Below, one piece after another: positions 55,282-63,719 of a stretch of DNA of 64,000 nt. The notes under the pieces are model-generated. The model had not been told where the DNA came from, searched no databases, and was given only the letters and a program-made list of their open reading frames with translations. How positions within the stretch are numbered: position 1 is the first letter of the stretch; each line of letters opens with the position of its first letter. Source of the stretch: Paracoccus albicereus (GTDB lineage Bacteria > Pseudomonadota > Alphaproteobacteria > Rhodobacterales > Rhodobacteraceae); the NCBI RefSeq assembly GCF_024359525.1, contig NZ_JAKZEU010000004.1:434001-498000 (forward strand). The letters are read 5' to 3'. A program made the position numbers and the translations under genes.

Positions 55282-56751
55282 CTATCGCCCCTGCCCGACC
55301 GCGCGACCAAGGCCATCCGGTGCCGGAAGTCGTGCGTGACCTTGGGCGATTTCATCCAAGGCCTTGGCGATCCGTGCGGCGGGTTCGGTCGCCGCGCGTG
55401 TCTGCAATGACACATGAACCAGCATGTGCTCGCCCGTGGCCAACAGCCGGCCGTCGGCGTGCTTGAGCCAGTGGAACAGGTGCAGCTTCTTGCCAGCGCC
55501 CGCGATCACCTGGGTCTCGGTCAGGATCGGCTCGTTCGCCGCGACCTCGGCCAGATGGCGGATATGCGTCTCGACGGTGAAGTATGATCCGCCCGACGCG
55601 ATATAATCCGCGTCGCAGCCAATCATGCGAAGGAACGCATCGGTCGCGTCTGCGAAGGCTTGCAGGTAGCGCGCCTCGTTCATGTGGTTGTTGTAGTCGG
55701 TCCAGTCAGGCGGCACCCGCCGCTCGGTCGTTCGGATCGGCGCGGTCAGGTCGGGTTCGGATTGGTGCCCCGCGCCGTCAAACAGCCGTCGTTCATACTC
55801 GGCCAATACCTGCCCCGCACCCCAGTCATTCGCTTTCAGCGCCTGCTGAATCGCGACCAGATTTTCGTCGCGGATGCGTTCCAGTTCGCGGATCGTGTGG
55901 TGCCCGGACTGCGCATCGGACTGATCGGCGATCAGATCGACCAATTCATCGTTGAAGTCCGGCACGTCGGTCAGATGCGACCACGGCCAGGACAGGCACG
56001 GCCCGAACTGTGCCATGAAGTGGCGCATCCCGGCCTCGCCCCCTGCCACGCGATAGGTCTCGAAGATGCCCATCTGCGCGAAACGCAGACCGAAGCCATA
56101 GCGGATGATGTCGTCCAGTTCCTGCGTGGTGCAGATTCCATCCTTGATCAGCCACAGCGATTCCCGCCACAGCGATTCCAGCAGCCGGTCGGCCACGAAG
56201 GCCTCGATCTCGCGGGTGATGTGGACGGGCTTCATGCCGATCGTCGGGTAGAAGTCCATCGCGCGCTGGATCGCGCCGGGATCGGTGGCCTTCCCGCCCA
56301 CGATCTCGACCACCGGCAGCAGGTAGACCGGGTTGAAGGGATGCGCGACCAGCAGCCGTCCGGGATGGGTCATCCCCGCCTGCAGGTCCGTCGGCATGAT
56401 GCCCGAAGTCGAGGACGCGATCAGTGCATCCGGGCGCGCCGCGGCCTCGATGTCCGCATAGACCGAGCGCTTGATATCCAGCCGTTCGGGTACGCTTTCC
56501 ACGATCAGGTCGGCATCGGCGACGGCCTCGGCCAAATCTGCGGCGAAGCGCAGCGTGCCGGTGTCTCGCCGCGGCGCCATGGTCAGCTTCGCGTAGGCCT
56601 GCGCGGCGTTGTCCAGGACCGCCTGCATCTTTGCCTGCGCGTCAGGCGCGGGATCAAAGACGGTGACGGCGATGGCATTCTCGATCAGGCGCGCGGCCCA
56701 GCCCGCGCCGATCACCCCACCGCCGACGATGGCTGCCCGGACGATACTCAT
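55282..56751 (-). CDS. lcdH: L-carnitine dehydrogenase fused to a thioesterase
   Basis: A 489-residue bifunctional protein. The N-terminal part (about 1-315) is a 3-hydroxyacyl-CoA-dehydrogenase-type enzyme with the NAD motif AIVGGGVIGAGWAARL and HPFNPVYLLPVVEIVGG; it oxidises L-carnitine to 3-dehydrocarnitine. The C-terminal part (about 345-470) is a hotdog thioesterase (DWTDYNNHMNEARYLQAF) expected to hydrolyse betainyl-CoA. The fusion is known from rhizobial carnitine catabolism. It overlaps the BKACE gene (ATGA), which supplies betainyl-CoA. Confidence 0.9.
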   Translation of the reverse strand: MSIVRAAIVGGGVIGAGWAARLIENAIAVTVFDPAPDAQAKMQAVLDNAAQAYAKLTMAPRRDTGTLRFAADLAEAVADADLIVESVPERLDIKRSVYADIEAAARPDALIASSTSGIMPTDLQAGMTHPGRLLVAHPFNPVYLLPVVEIVGGKATDPGAIQRAMDFYPTIGMKPVHITREIEAFVADRLLESLWRESLWLIKDGICTTQELDDIIRYGFGLRFAQMGIFETYRVAGGEAGMRHFMAQFGPCLSWPWSHLTDVPDFNDELVDLIADQSDAQSGHHTIRELERIRDENLVAIQQALKANDWGAGQVLAEYERRLFDGAGHQSEPDLTAPIRTTERRVPPDWTDYNNHMNEARYLQAFADATDAFLRMIGCDADYIASGGSYFTVETHIRHLAEVAANEPILTETQVIAGAGKKLHLFHWLKHADGRLLATGEHMLVHVSLQTRAATEPAARIAKALDEIAQGHARLPAPDGLGRAVGQGR

Positions 56752-57659
56752 GCCGGCGCCCGCTTGGTCAGGCCCAGTTTCGTCCGCACCGCGTCGGGGC
56801 CGATGACCCGCGCGCCCATATGCTCGATGATGCCGACCGCGCGCTCCACCAGTTGCGCGTTCGTGGCCAGAACGCCCTTGTCGAGCCACAGATTGTCTTC
56901 CAGCCCGACGCGCACGTTGCCCCCAGCCAGCACCGAGGCCGCGACATAGGCCATCTGATTGCGGCCAATGGAAAACGCGCTCCACGTCCAGTCGGAGGGC
57001 ACGTTGTTCACCATCGCCATGAATGTGTTCAGATCGTCCGGCGCACCCCAGGGCACTCCCATGCAAAGCTGCACCAACGCGTCGGGCGCCAGCACGCCTT
57101 CGCTGACCAGTTGCTTGGCCAGCCACAGATGGCCGGTGTCGAACGCCTCGATTTCCGGCTTCACGCCCATTTCGGTCATCATTGCGCCCATCGCCCGCAG
57201 CATGCCAGGGGTGTTGGTCATGACGTAATCGGCTTCGGCAAAGTTCATCGTGCCGCAATCCAGCGTGCAGATCTCGGGCCGGCATTCGGCCACGTGCCGC
57301 ACGCGTTCCGAAGCGCCCGCCATATCGGTGCCGGTATCGTTGAGCGGCAGGGGCCGCTCGGTCGGTCCTAAGACCATGTCGCCGCCCATCCCAGCGGTCA
57401 GGTTCAGAACGACGTCGACCTGCGATTCGCGGATGCGTTCAGTCACCTCGCGAAACAGCGCGGGATCGCGAGAAGGCTTCCCCGTCTCTGGGTCGCGCAC
57501 ATGGCAATGAACGATCGCTGCGCCGGCGCGCGCCGCCTCGATGGCCGAGTCTGCAATCTGGGCAGGCGAGCGTGGCACGTGCGGGCTGCGATCCTGCGAC
57601 CCACCCGAGCCGGTCACGGCACAGGTGATGAAGACTTCGCGGTTCATGGCAAGCGGCAT
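56748..57659 (-). CDS. cdhC: Beta-keto acid cleavage enzyme (dehydrocarnitine cleavage type)
   Basis: A 303-residue BKACE-family (DUF849) TIM-barrel enzyme. The zinc ligands are in IVHCHVRDPETG and a conserved Glu lies in GLEDNLW. With acetyl-CoA, the CdhC-type members convert 3-dehydrocarnitine to betainyl-CoA and acetoacetate. Assignment to that substrate rests on the adjacent carnitine dehydrogenase/thioesterase and CdhR-like regulator. AAAGGAG at 57667-57673 supports ATG 57659; Met5 is an alternative. Confidence 0.88.
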   Translation of the reverse strand: MPLAMNREVFITCAVTGSGGSQDRSPHVPRSPAQIADSAIEAARAGAAIVHCHVRDPETGKPSRDPALFREVTERIRESQVDVVLNLTAGMGGDMVLGPTERPLPLNDTGTDMAGASERVRHVAECRPEICTLDCGTMNFAEADYVMTNTPGMLRAMGAMMTEMGVKPEIEAFDTGHLWLAKQLVSEGVLAPDALVQLCMGVPWGAPDDLNTFMAMVNNVPSDWTWSAFSIGRNQMAYVAASVLAGGNVRVGLEDNLWLDKGVLATNAQLVERAVGIIEHMGARVIGPDAVRTKLGLTKRAPA

Positions 57660-57745
57660 TCGTAACTCCTTTCGCTGCGCCGAATGAACAGGGCTTGGCG
57701 CGCGTCATCTTGATGAATTACGAAATCTGCTTGATGGATTACGAA
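57659..57745. promoter_or_regulatory. Three TTACGAA motifs in the divergent cdhC/cdhR region
   Basis: TTACGAA occurs at 57718-57724 and 57739-57745, 21 bases apart (two helical turns), within the near-perfect direct repeat CTTGATGRATTACGAA. An inverted copy, TTCGTAA, lies at 57659-57665 at the cdhC start. Direct repeats at this spacing are typical of AraC-family operators. Whether they are an operator or a duplication at the 5' end of cdhR is not known. Confidence 0.5.
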
Positions 57746-58723
57746 GCGATCTTGGCCAGCATCGAACGACGCCGTCCTGTAAGCGTGCGCTTTCTGGTCT
57801 TGCCCGGCACGTCACTCATGAACTTTGCCAGTGCCATCGATCCGCTCCGCGCAGGCAACCGTATTGCCGGACGCACCCTGTTTGACTGGCGCGCGCTTTC
57901 GCTGGACGCGACGCAACCGCGATCCTCGGCCGGTCTGCCCTTGCCGACCACCGGCAGGTTCGATGCGACCGAGCGTTGCGACATCCTGGGGATCATGGCC
58001 GGCTTCGGCGCGGGCGGACAGCAGGGTCGCGCATTGCCGAGGGCGGTCTGGCGTGCCGCGCGCGGGGCGGCGCTGACATTGGGAATCGAATCGGGCGGCT
58101 GGCCGATGGCACAGGCCGGCCTGCTGGACGGTCGCCGCGCGACGACGCACTGGGAGGATCTGGAGGATTTCGCAGCCGCATTTCCACAAGTCGACGTCCG
58201 CCCCGAGCGTTTCGTCGTCGATGGACACTGCGTCACCACGTCAGGCGCCTCGCCGACCTTCGACCTGATGATCGACCTGCTGCGTCTGCGCGCAGGTCGG
58301 GGTATTGCGCTCAGCGCGGCCGGCATCTTCAATTATGACATCGCGCATCGGCCCGAGGATCATCAGTCGCCTGTCGCTTTCGGTCCGTCGGCTCGGTTCG
58401 ATCCGCGGCTGATCCGAGCCGTCGATGCGATGCAAGCATCGCTGGACGCACCGATCACGACGGCATCCATCGCGCGCAACTGCGGGCTTTCGGCTCGCGG
58501 ACTGGAAGTCCTGTTTCGTCGCGAACTGGGTCAGTCACCGGCGCGCTACTATATGTCGCTGCGATTGATCGCGGCCCGAAAGCTGGTTCTGGATACCGGA
58601 TTGCCGATCCTCGACATCGCGATCAGGACCGGGTTCGGATCGAACGCCGCTTTCTCCCGCGCCTATCGGCAGCATTATTCGACCTCTCCGACGGTTGAGC
58701 GACGCGCAGTTCGCGCGCGCTGA
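57713..58723 (+). CDS. cdhR: GATase1-like AraC-family regulator (CdhR type)
   Basis: A 336-residue GlxA/CdhR-type activator. The N-terminal DJ-1/PfpI-like domain (about 20-190, starting VRFLVLPGTSLMNFASAIDP) is followed by two AraC helix-turn-helix motifs (about 230-325; ITTASIARNCGLSARGLEVL and PILDIAIRTGFGSNAAFSRAYR). It is divergent from cdhC. The start is uncertain: ATG 57713 and 57734 both lie in a 21-base duplication and neither has a clear Shine-Dalgarno. In Pseudomonas CdhR activates carnitine dehydrogenase genes; the same is inferred here. Confidence 0.85.
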   Translation: MNYEICLMDYEAILASIERRRPVSVRFLVLPGTSLMNFASAIDPLRAGNRIAGRTLFDWRALSLDATQPRSSAGLPLPTTGRFDATERCDILGIMAGFGAGGQQGRALPRAVWRAARGAALTLGIESGGWPMAQAGLLDGRRATTHWEDLEDFAAAFPQVDVRPERFVVDGHCVTTSGASPTFDLMIDLLRLRAGRGIALSAAGIFNYDIAHRPEDHQSPVAFGPSARFDPRLIRAVDAMQASLDAPITTASIARNCGLSARGLEVLFRRELGQSPARYYMSLRLIAARKLVLDTGLPILDIAIRTGFGSNAAFSRAYRQHYSTSPTVERRAVRAR

Positions 58724-58842
58724 ATGTCAACGCGGCGGCTGGGACATCGCCTGCCGCCACCTGATTTCAGAATGCAAATTGTCGCCGCTGATTCGGCGAT
58801 CAAGGCGAAGGTTCGCGGCTTCCGCCCAAGCCGAAAACTTCC

Positions 58843-59715
58843 TCAGCGTCTCGCCGCGCCGGAAAAGCTTCCGATATTCGGCACGTGGTCAGGATGGTCG
58901 GCAATCGGCAGATCGGGAATGTCGCCACCCTGACCGCTGGACGCCTTCAAGGCCACCTGCATCCGGTTCTTGGCTCCGAAATGACGCATCAGCTCCCGTA
59001 CGTAGACCTTGATGGTCGCCTCGGTCAGGTTCAGATGGCGGGCGATTTCCTTATTGGTCTCGCCCTGTGCCAGAAATTTCAGCACTTCGACATGTCGCCG
59101 TTTCGTCAGCGAGTCCTTGACCACCTCATGCGGTATCGGGCTGCTTTGAGAGGGAAACGCCGCCGAGGTTCCCAGATGCTGACGCACACCGATCGAGACG
59201 ACCGATGGTTCACCGGACCGGGGCGGATTCATCACACGCATATCGTCGGCGTGCTGGTTCAACACCGGGCCCACAGACGACATCGCGGGCGCGGTGCCTG
59301 GCGTGGAGTGGGGATAGTAGGTACCGCCGTTGATGATGAAGTTCAGCGCAGCCAATGCGACGTGTGACGGCATCGTGGTCGGGATGAAGCCCCGCAGTCC
59401 GGTACAGATCGCCATCGCAATTTCCAGACTGTCGACGATGTCTGAGAGAACGATCAGTGGTGTGTTGGGGGACAATCCCCTTATCCGATCGATGATCGCG
59501 CTGACTGTCGGGTCGCGCAATGACAGGCTGCCCACGGAAAAAAGGCAAGCCAGAAGATCACCATCCGACAACCCCGAAAGCGCTTCAGGGTCGTGAACGT
59601 ACTGGATCTTCAACTCGGCCTCGCGAGCCCAAGGCTCGAACAAGGCGCCAAAGGCTGCAAGACGCAGTTCATTCAGATCGAACAACAACACAGATGAGAA
59701 GGTCATGTCTTGCAT
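58843..59715 (-). CDS. LuxR-type regulator with degenerate receiver domain
   Basis: A 290-residue regulator. The N-terminal domain (about 5-125) has a receiver-like pattern (SVLLFDLNELRLAAF, LIVLSDIVDS), but the strand that normally carries the phospho-acceptor reads ACLFSVGSLSL, with no Asp. A linker of about 60 residues is followed by the LuxR DNA-binding domain (about 205-262, EVLKFLAQGETNKEIARHLN and ATIKVYVREL). AAGGAGG lies two bases before ATG 59715 and 11 before Met4, so the start is uncertain. It lies 69 bases after pelG and may control the Pel genes. Confidence 0.82.
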   Translation of the reverse strand: MQDMTFSSVLLFDLNELRLAAFGALFEPWAREAELKIQYVHDPEALSGLSDGDLLACLFSVGSLSLRDPTVSAIIDRIRGLSPNTPLIVLSDIVDSLEIAMAICTGLRGFIPTTMPSHVALAALNFIINGGTYYPHSTPGTAPAMSSVGPVLNQHADDMRVMNPPRSGEPSVVSIGVRQHLGTSAAFPSQSSPIPHEVVKDSLTKRRHVEVLKFLAQGETNKEIARHLNLTEATIKVYVRELMRHFGAKNRMQVALKASSGQGGDIPDLPIADHPDHVPNIGSFSGAARR

Positions 59716-59784
59716 GTCCTCCTTATAACAACGACTGGAGACCGAAAAGTTGAGAGGACGGTGACTGAGCCTTCTGATAATATA

Positions 59785-61401
59785 TTAACCTGCTGGATTA
59801 ATCGTGTCACCCTTATTGTCTTGCTGGCGATACGACCAGCTGATGGACTGCTTAAATTTCTGCCCTTTATTTTCTACCTGAGGGTGAACAAAACGTCTCA
59901 ACGAGCGCTTAAGGTTGAAGCTCAACGCGCAAAGCTTCGAATTCAACTGTGACAGAATTAATCGGAATGAAGCCGAATCATTTTGAAAGAGAGAATCGTT
60001 TTCTCCAAGGAAAAGATTGTAATCGTAGCTATGGATCGCCCTGTAGGCGGCGTAGAACGCTGCCGTTGACCCGAGCAGCGAGCTGATCAGGAAAGCGTAC
60101 GCGGACATACCGATCGTCGCATGCAAGATAAGGCTGAGGCCGAAATTCAGTAGAAGGAAGATGGCCTGGATGAGGGCGAAGTGACGTAGCCGGTTCGCGA
60201 CCAGAAGAAGGGCGCAGCACAGAAAGATCACCGCGTGGAAGAAAACGGCGATCAATCCGACGCGCAGCATCAGGAATTGGCCGAAGCTGAGATCCAGAAT
60301 CTTGGCGAGAAGTGGGGCCATCAGCACCAGGCCGATAGTGACGGCCGCCTGGACGAACGCGATCGTAAACACACCCGACCAGACGGATTCCTCCAGCTTG
60401 TCGAGGCGATCACGGATGAGCCCGTATGTTGAACGCGCCTCAATCGACGACCGAAACCGCTCGATAATCGCCAGAAGCTCGCCGTGGTGGAAAACCAGGA
60501 GCGCCGCATAGGTCGGGATGACAGAGAGATGGGCGAAGAACATGACGCTGTCATAAGAACTGGAATGCAGGAAGCCCGCAGCAGAGCGCGCCCCCTCGGG
60601 GCCGAACCAGAACACCCACTTGTCGATCCAGACGCCGCAGATGGCAAAGAAAACACCGGCGCAAAGGGCCAGATTCGCGCGAAGCTGGCGAAGCAGCCCG
60701 ATGAATGTCGGAACGAACGTTTCGAATTCGCAGGGAAACCGCTTCTGGACGTGGCGCATCGACAGGATGACACACAGCGACACTCCGACGGCGAAGGACC
60801 AGATCAGAAGCTCGGTTGTCGGCTCATGGATGGCGGCAAGCAGCGCACACGCGACCGACAGGATCATGCCGCCGGTAAAGGCTGCGATGAGGAAGGCATA
60901 GGAGTAGACGGCAGCCAGAACGGCGAAGCTGGTCCACAGCAGCGCGGCCACGGTGCTGAGAAAGACGAAGCCTGCCGCGACGCCGGATGGTCCGATCCCC
61001 AGGCAAAGACTTATGGCGATGGCGATGATCTGGGCGCCGGCGCCCGACAAGGCGGCGGCTGCGAGGAAGATTTCGGCGACGGGGGCTGTTTCGCCTCCAT
61101 CCAGCGCCGCCGATATGCGCCGCGCCGCGACCGCGCCGATCGGCCCCGCGACCAAAGGAGCGATGCAGAAGGCGTAGACCACGGTCAGGCGCAGATCCTC
61201 GACCGCCGCAAAGCCCATCGCGGGTGTCATGGTCACCGAGATGATGGCCAGCGCCGCCACGGAGACCAGCCACGGGCCGGCGGCGAGAATGACCGCAGCC
61301 CCGAATTTCCGGACCGACGCCAACAGCGGATCCCCCGCCAGCCATCGAGCGTCCGCGGCAGGACCGGCCAGCCAGAGGCGGATCCGATCCTGCCCGCGCA
61401 T
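59785..61401 (-). CDS. pelG: Pel exopolysaccharide transport protein PelG, with AT-rich C-terminal extension
   Basis: A 538-residue polytopic membrane protein of the PelG family, a flippase-like component that moves Pel polysaccharide across the inner membrane. About 12 helices and the family blocks WIDKWVFWFGPEGA and HSSSYDSVMFFAHLS are present. The expected PelG end is near YDYNLFLGEND (about residue 465). A further tail of about 70 mostly basic residues is encoded by markedly AT-richer DNA (59760-60010). The start overlaps pelF as TGATG. Confidence 0.88.
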   Translation of the reverse strand: MRGQDRIRLWLAGPAADARWLAGDPLLASVRKFGAAVILAAGPWLVSVAALAIISVTMTPAMGFAAVEDLRLTVVYAFCIAPLVAGPIGAVAARRISAALDGGETAPVAEIFLAAAALSGAGAQIIAIAISLCLGIGPSGVAAGFVFLSTVAALLWTSFAVLAAVYSYAFLIAAFTGGMILSVACALLAAIHEPTTELLIWSFAVGVSLCVILSMRHVQKRFPCEFETFVPTFIGLLRQLRANLALCAGVFFAICGVWIDKWVFWFGPEGARSAAGFLHSSSYDSVMFFAHLSVIPTYAALLVFHHGELLAIIERFRSSIEARSTYGLIRDRLDKLEESVWSGVFTIAFVQAAVTIGLVLMAPLLAKILDLSFGQFLMLRVGLIAVFFHAVIFLCCALLLVANRLRHFALIQAIFLLLNFGLSLILHATIGMSAYAFLISSLLGSTAAFYAAYRAIHSYDYNLFLGENDSLFQNDSASFRLILSQLNSKLCALSFNLKRSLRRFVHPQVENKGQKFKQSISWSYRQQDNKGDTINPAG

Positions 61402-62906
61402 CAGGCGACGAGCTCGCGATAAAGCGCGGCATATCGCGCCGCGGATATTTCCGACGTGAAGTACGTCTCGACCCGCTTGCGCAGGGTTTCACCGCACGCA
61501 GCCCGTAACACCGGATCGGCCATCAACTCGGTTATGGCCTGGCCTATGGCCTCCGCATCCATCGGCGGTGCAACACGGCCCGCAGGCCCGAGGTTCGGAA
61601 TCTCGTCTGGCGCACCCTCGATGATTTCGCGGCATGAGCCGACATCGGTCGCGACGCAGGGAATTCGAGCCGCCCCGGCTTCCAGCAGAACGAGCGGCTG
61701 CGCCTCGCTGATGCTGGTCAGGATCAGAACGTCGATGCGGGGCAGGTAGTCGACGATGTTGACCTTTCCGGTGAACTTGACGGTATCGAACAGGCCAAGC
61801 TCGATCACGCGGCGCTTGCAAAGCGCAAAGTAGTCCTCGTCCTCGTCTGTGGGACCGATGATCAGAACCTCGACCTCCGGGATCGCTCGCTTCACGATGG
61901 CTGCGGCTGCGATGCAGGCCTCGATGTCCTTGATCGGCACGACACGCCCGATCAGGGCGACGGTCGGACGACGACCCTTTGACGGACGGATCGCGTCGAA
62001 TTTTTCCAAGGCGATCCCGTTCGGGATGACCTGAAGCTTGGATTCGTCTGCACCCAGTGTCCGCTGAAAGGCCTGGTTTGCACCATAAAGCGTCGTGATC
62101 TTGGTACATCCGTGATAGGCAATCCGCGCAAAGGTTTCGAACGTGTCGATCCAGAAGCGGCGGACATCGGTGCGGCTGTCCGCACCCGCCAGTCCAATGT
62201 CGATCGAGTCGCTGATCCAGTCTGCCATGATCAGATCGATGCGGCGTTCGTTGGTATAGATTCCGTGTTCGGTGATGGCGACGGTTCGATCATTCAGTCG
62301 CGCGGCGCGGACAGCGTACAGACCGGCATAACCCGTCGAGATGGCATGATACGTTCGCGCCGGTGCAATAGGGGCCGTCACCACGGCGAGCAGGCTGCCC
62401 GCCAGATTGCGCCATGCCCAGAAAAAGTCGCTGAACGCCGCCTCGGGCGCGATGCGACGATAGCATTCGGTGATGGCCTGCCATGCCGCCGGCGACGCGG
62501 TCAGATCGCCGTACTCCGGGGGGCGAGGCACATCGAAAAAGCCGAACGGCCGTCGGCTTACAGGTTCGCGCACGAAGTCCAGAAGTTCGTCGAAATCCGT
62601 TGGGTCGCCTTTGCGCAGGACGCCGTACATCAGTTCGGCGAAGCGTGCCCCGTCAAGGTCGGGCGACCGAAGTCCGGGCTTCTTGACCTTGGGCGCGAGG
62701 GGCAGGACCTGAAGCGCCACTACGTTCGGTGGCAATTCATAGCGGATCTCGCGCGGGCGTTCATCGGCCACGATCGCCACGATGCCGAAGGAGGTGTCGG
62801 GCTGGGACCGGATCAGCCAGTCGAGCCACGATGAAACGCCGCCGGCGACGAAGGGATAGCACCCTTCGACCACGATGCAGACATCGACGGGCGACCAATC
62901 ATCCAT
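61401..62906 (-). CDS. pelF: Glycosyltransferase PelF
   Basis: A 501-residue GT4-family cytoplasmic glycosyltransferase that polymerises Pel from UDP-sugar. The characteristic N terminus is DVCIVVEGCYPFVAGGVSSW; other blocks are AITEHGIYTNERRIDL, VALIGRVVPIKDIEACI and the nucleotide-sugar contact TSISEAQPLVLLEAGAARIP. Length matches PelF. It abuts pelE with no gap and overlaps pelG by one base. Confidence 0.93.
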   Translation of the reverse strand: MDDWSPVDVCIVVEGCYPFVAGGVSSWLDWLIRSQPDTSFGIVAIVADERPREIRYELPPNVVALQVLPLAPKVKKPGLRSPDLDGARFAELMYGVLRKGDPTDFDELLDFVREPVSRRPFGFFDVPRPPEYGDLTASPAAWQAITECYRRIAPEAAFSDFFWAWRNLAGSLLAVVTAPIAPARTYHAISTGYAGLYAVRAARLNDRTVAITEHGIYTNERRIDLIMADWISDSIDIGLAGADSRTDVRRFWIDTFETFARIAYHGCTKITTLYGANQAFQRTLGADESKLQVIPNGIALEKFDAIRPSKGRRPTVALIGRVVPIKDIEACIAAAAIVKRAIPEVEVLIIGPTDEDEDYFALCKRRVIELGLFDTVKFTGKVNIVDYLPRIDVLILTSISEAQPLVLLEAGAARIPCVATDVGSCREIIEGAPDEIPNLGPAGRVAPPMDAEAIGQAITELMADPVLRAACGETLRKRVETYFTSEISAARYAALYRELVA

Positions 62907-63719
62907 TCAGGCCAATCCGCCGCAGGAATAGCGCTTCAATCGCGGCATCGAGTCCAAAGCGCGATGTAGCGATGGCAAGGGAGAACTCGGTTCGATTTCC
63001 TCTACAAGCTCAAGAAGCTTTGCGCGCGTGTCCTCATCGACAAAGCCGGAATCGGCGACATCCATGATTTCGCTCTTGGCGCAGCGCTCGCCTTTGGTCA
63101 GCATTGCCTTGGCTCGGTCACCGTAACTGCCGCGCAACTTGGCGTAGACCGCTGCCGCCTGGACACGAAGCGCGGGCACGGGCGACGCAAGGGCCGCCGC
63201 CAGAGCGGGACGCAGGTCGGGGTGATACTCGCGCGATATGGCGGCGATGGCCTCTTGCTGCTGTGAAAGCGGCGCACCGTCGAAGGTCTTCATGAAGCTC
63301 TCGACGGTGCCATGATGTAGCTTATGTCGTCTGCCCTGACGGATCTGATCGTAAAGCAGTTCGGCGGGGTCGCGGGACAAGCGCGTGACGGAATAGGACT
63401 GGCGTTCATGCGTCACATCGGCCCGTGCACCAACGGATGCGGACCCGATCAACATCAACGCCGCGCCGCCGAGGGGACCGATCAACACCAGGACGGCGGT
63501 GTTGGCCAAGCTTTTGGATACAGAGCGGCCACACGTCACATGATAGCAAGCGCCGAACGCGACGCTGACGATCAGATGAACCGCGATGACACCGACCATG
63601 GGCAACTCGCCCGCCAGCCAGGCCTTCATCAGCGCTGCATCAGCAAGCGCGGCCAGTCCGGTCAGAAGACTGGGCGTGATGCTGCCCCTGCGTGATTGCG
63701 GAACCGCGATCTCACGCAT
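62907..63719 (-). CDS. pelE: PelE-like membrane protein
   Basis: A 270-residue protein with about three N-terminal hydrophobic segments (about 15-35, 40-60 and 75-95), then a helical, repeat-like soluble domain (about 115-240). Identified as PelE mainly by position between pelD and pelF and by its topology; PelE sequences are poorly conserved. ATG 63719 overlaps the end of the upstream gene by eight bases. It likely anchors or organises the synthase complex in the inner membrane. Confidence 0.7.
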   Translation of the reverse strand: MREIAVPQSRRGSITPSLLTGLAALADAALMKAWLAGELPMVGVIAVHLIVSVAFGACYHVTCGRSVSKSLANTAVLVLIGPLGGAALMLIGSASVGARADVTHERQSYSVTRLSRDPAELLYDQIRQGRRHKLHHGTVESFMKTFDGAPLSQQQEAIAAISREYHPDLRPALAAALASPVPALRVQAAAVYAKLRGSYGDRAKAMLTKGERCAKSEIMDVADSGFVDEDTRAKLLELVEEIEPSSPLPSLHRALDSMPRLKRYSCGGLA

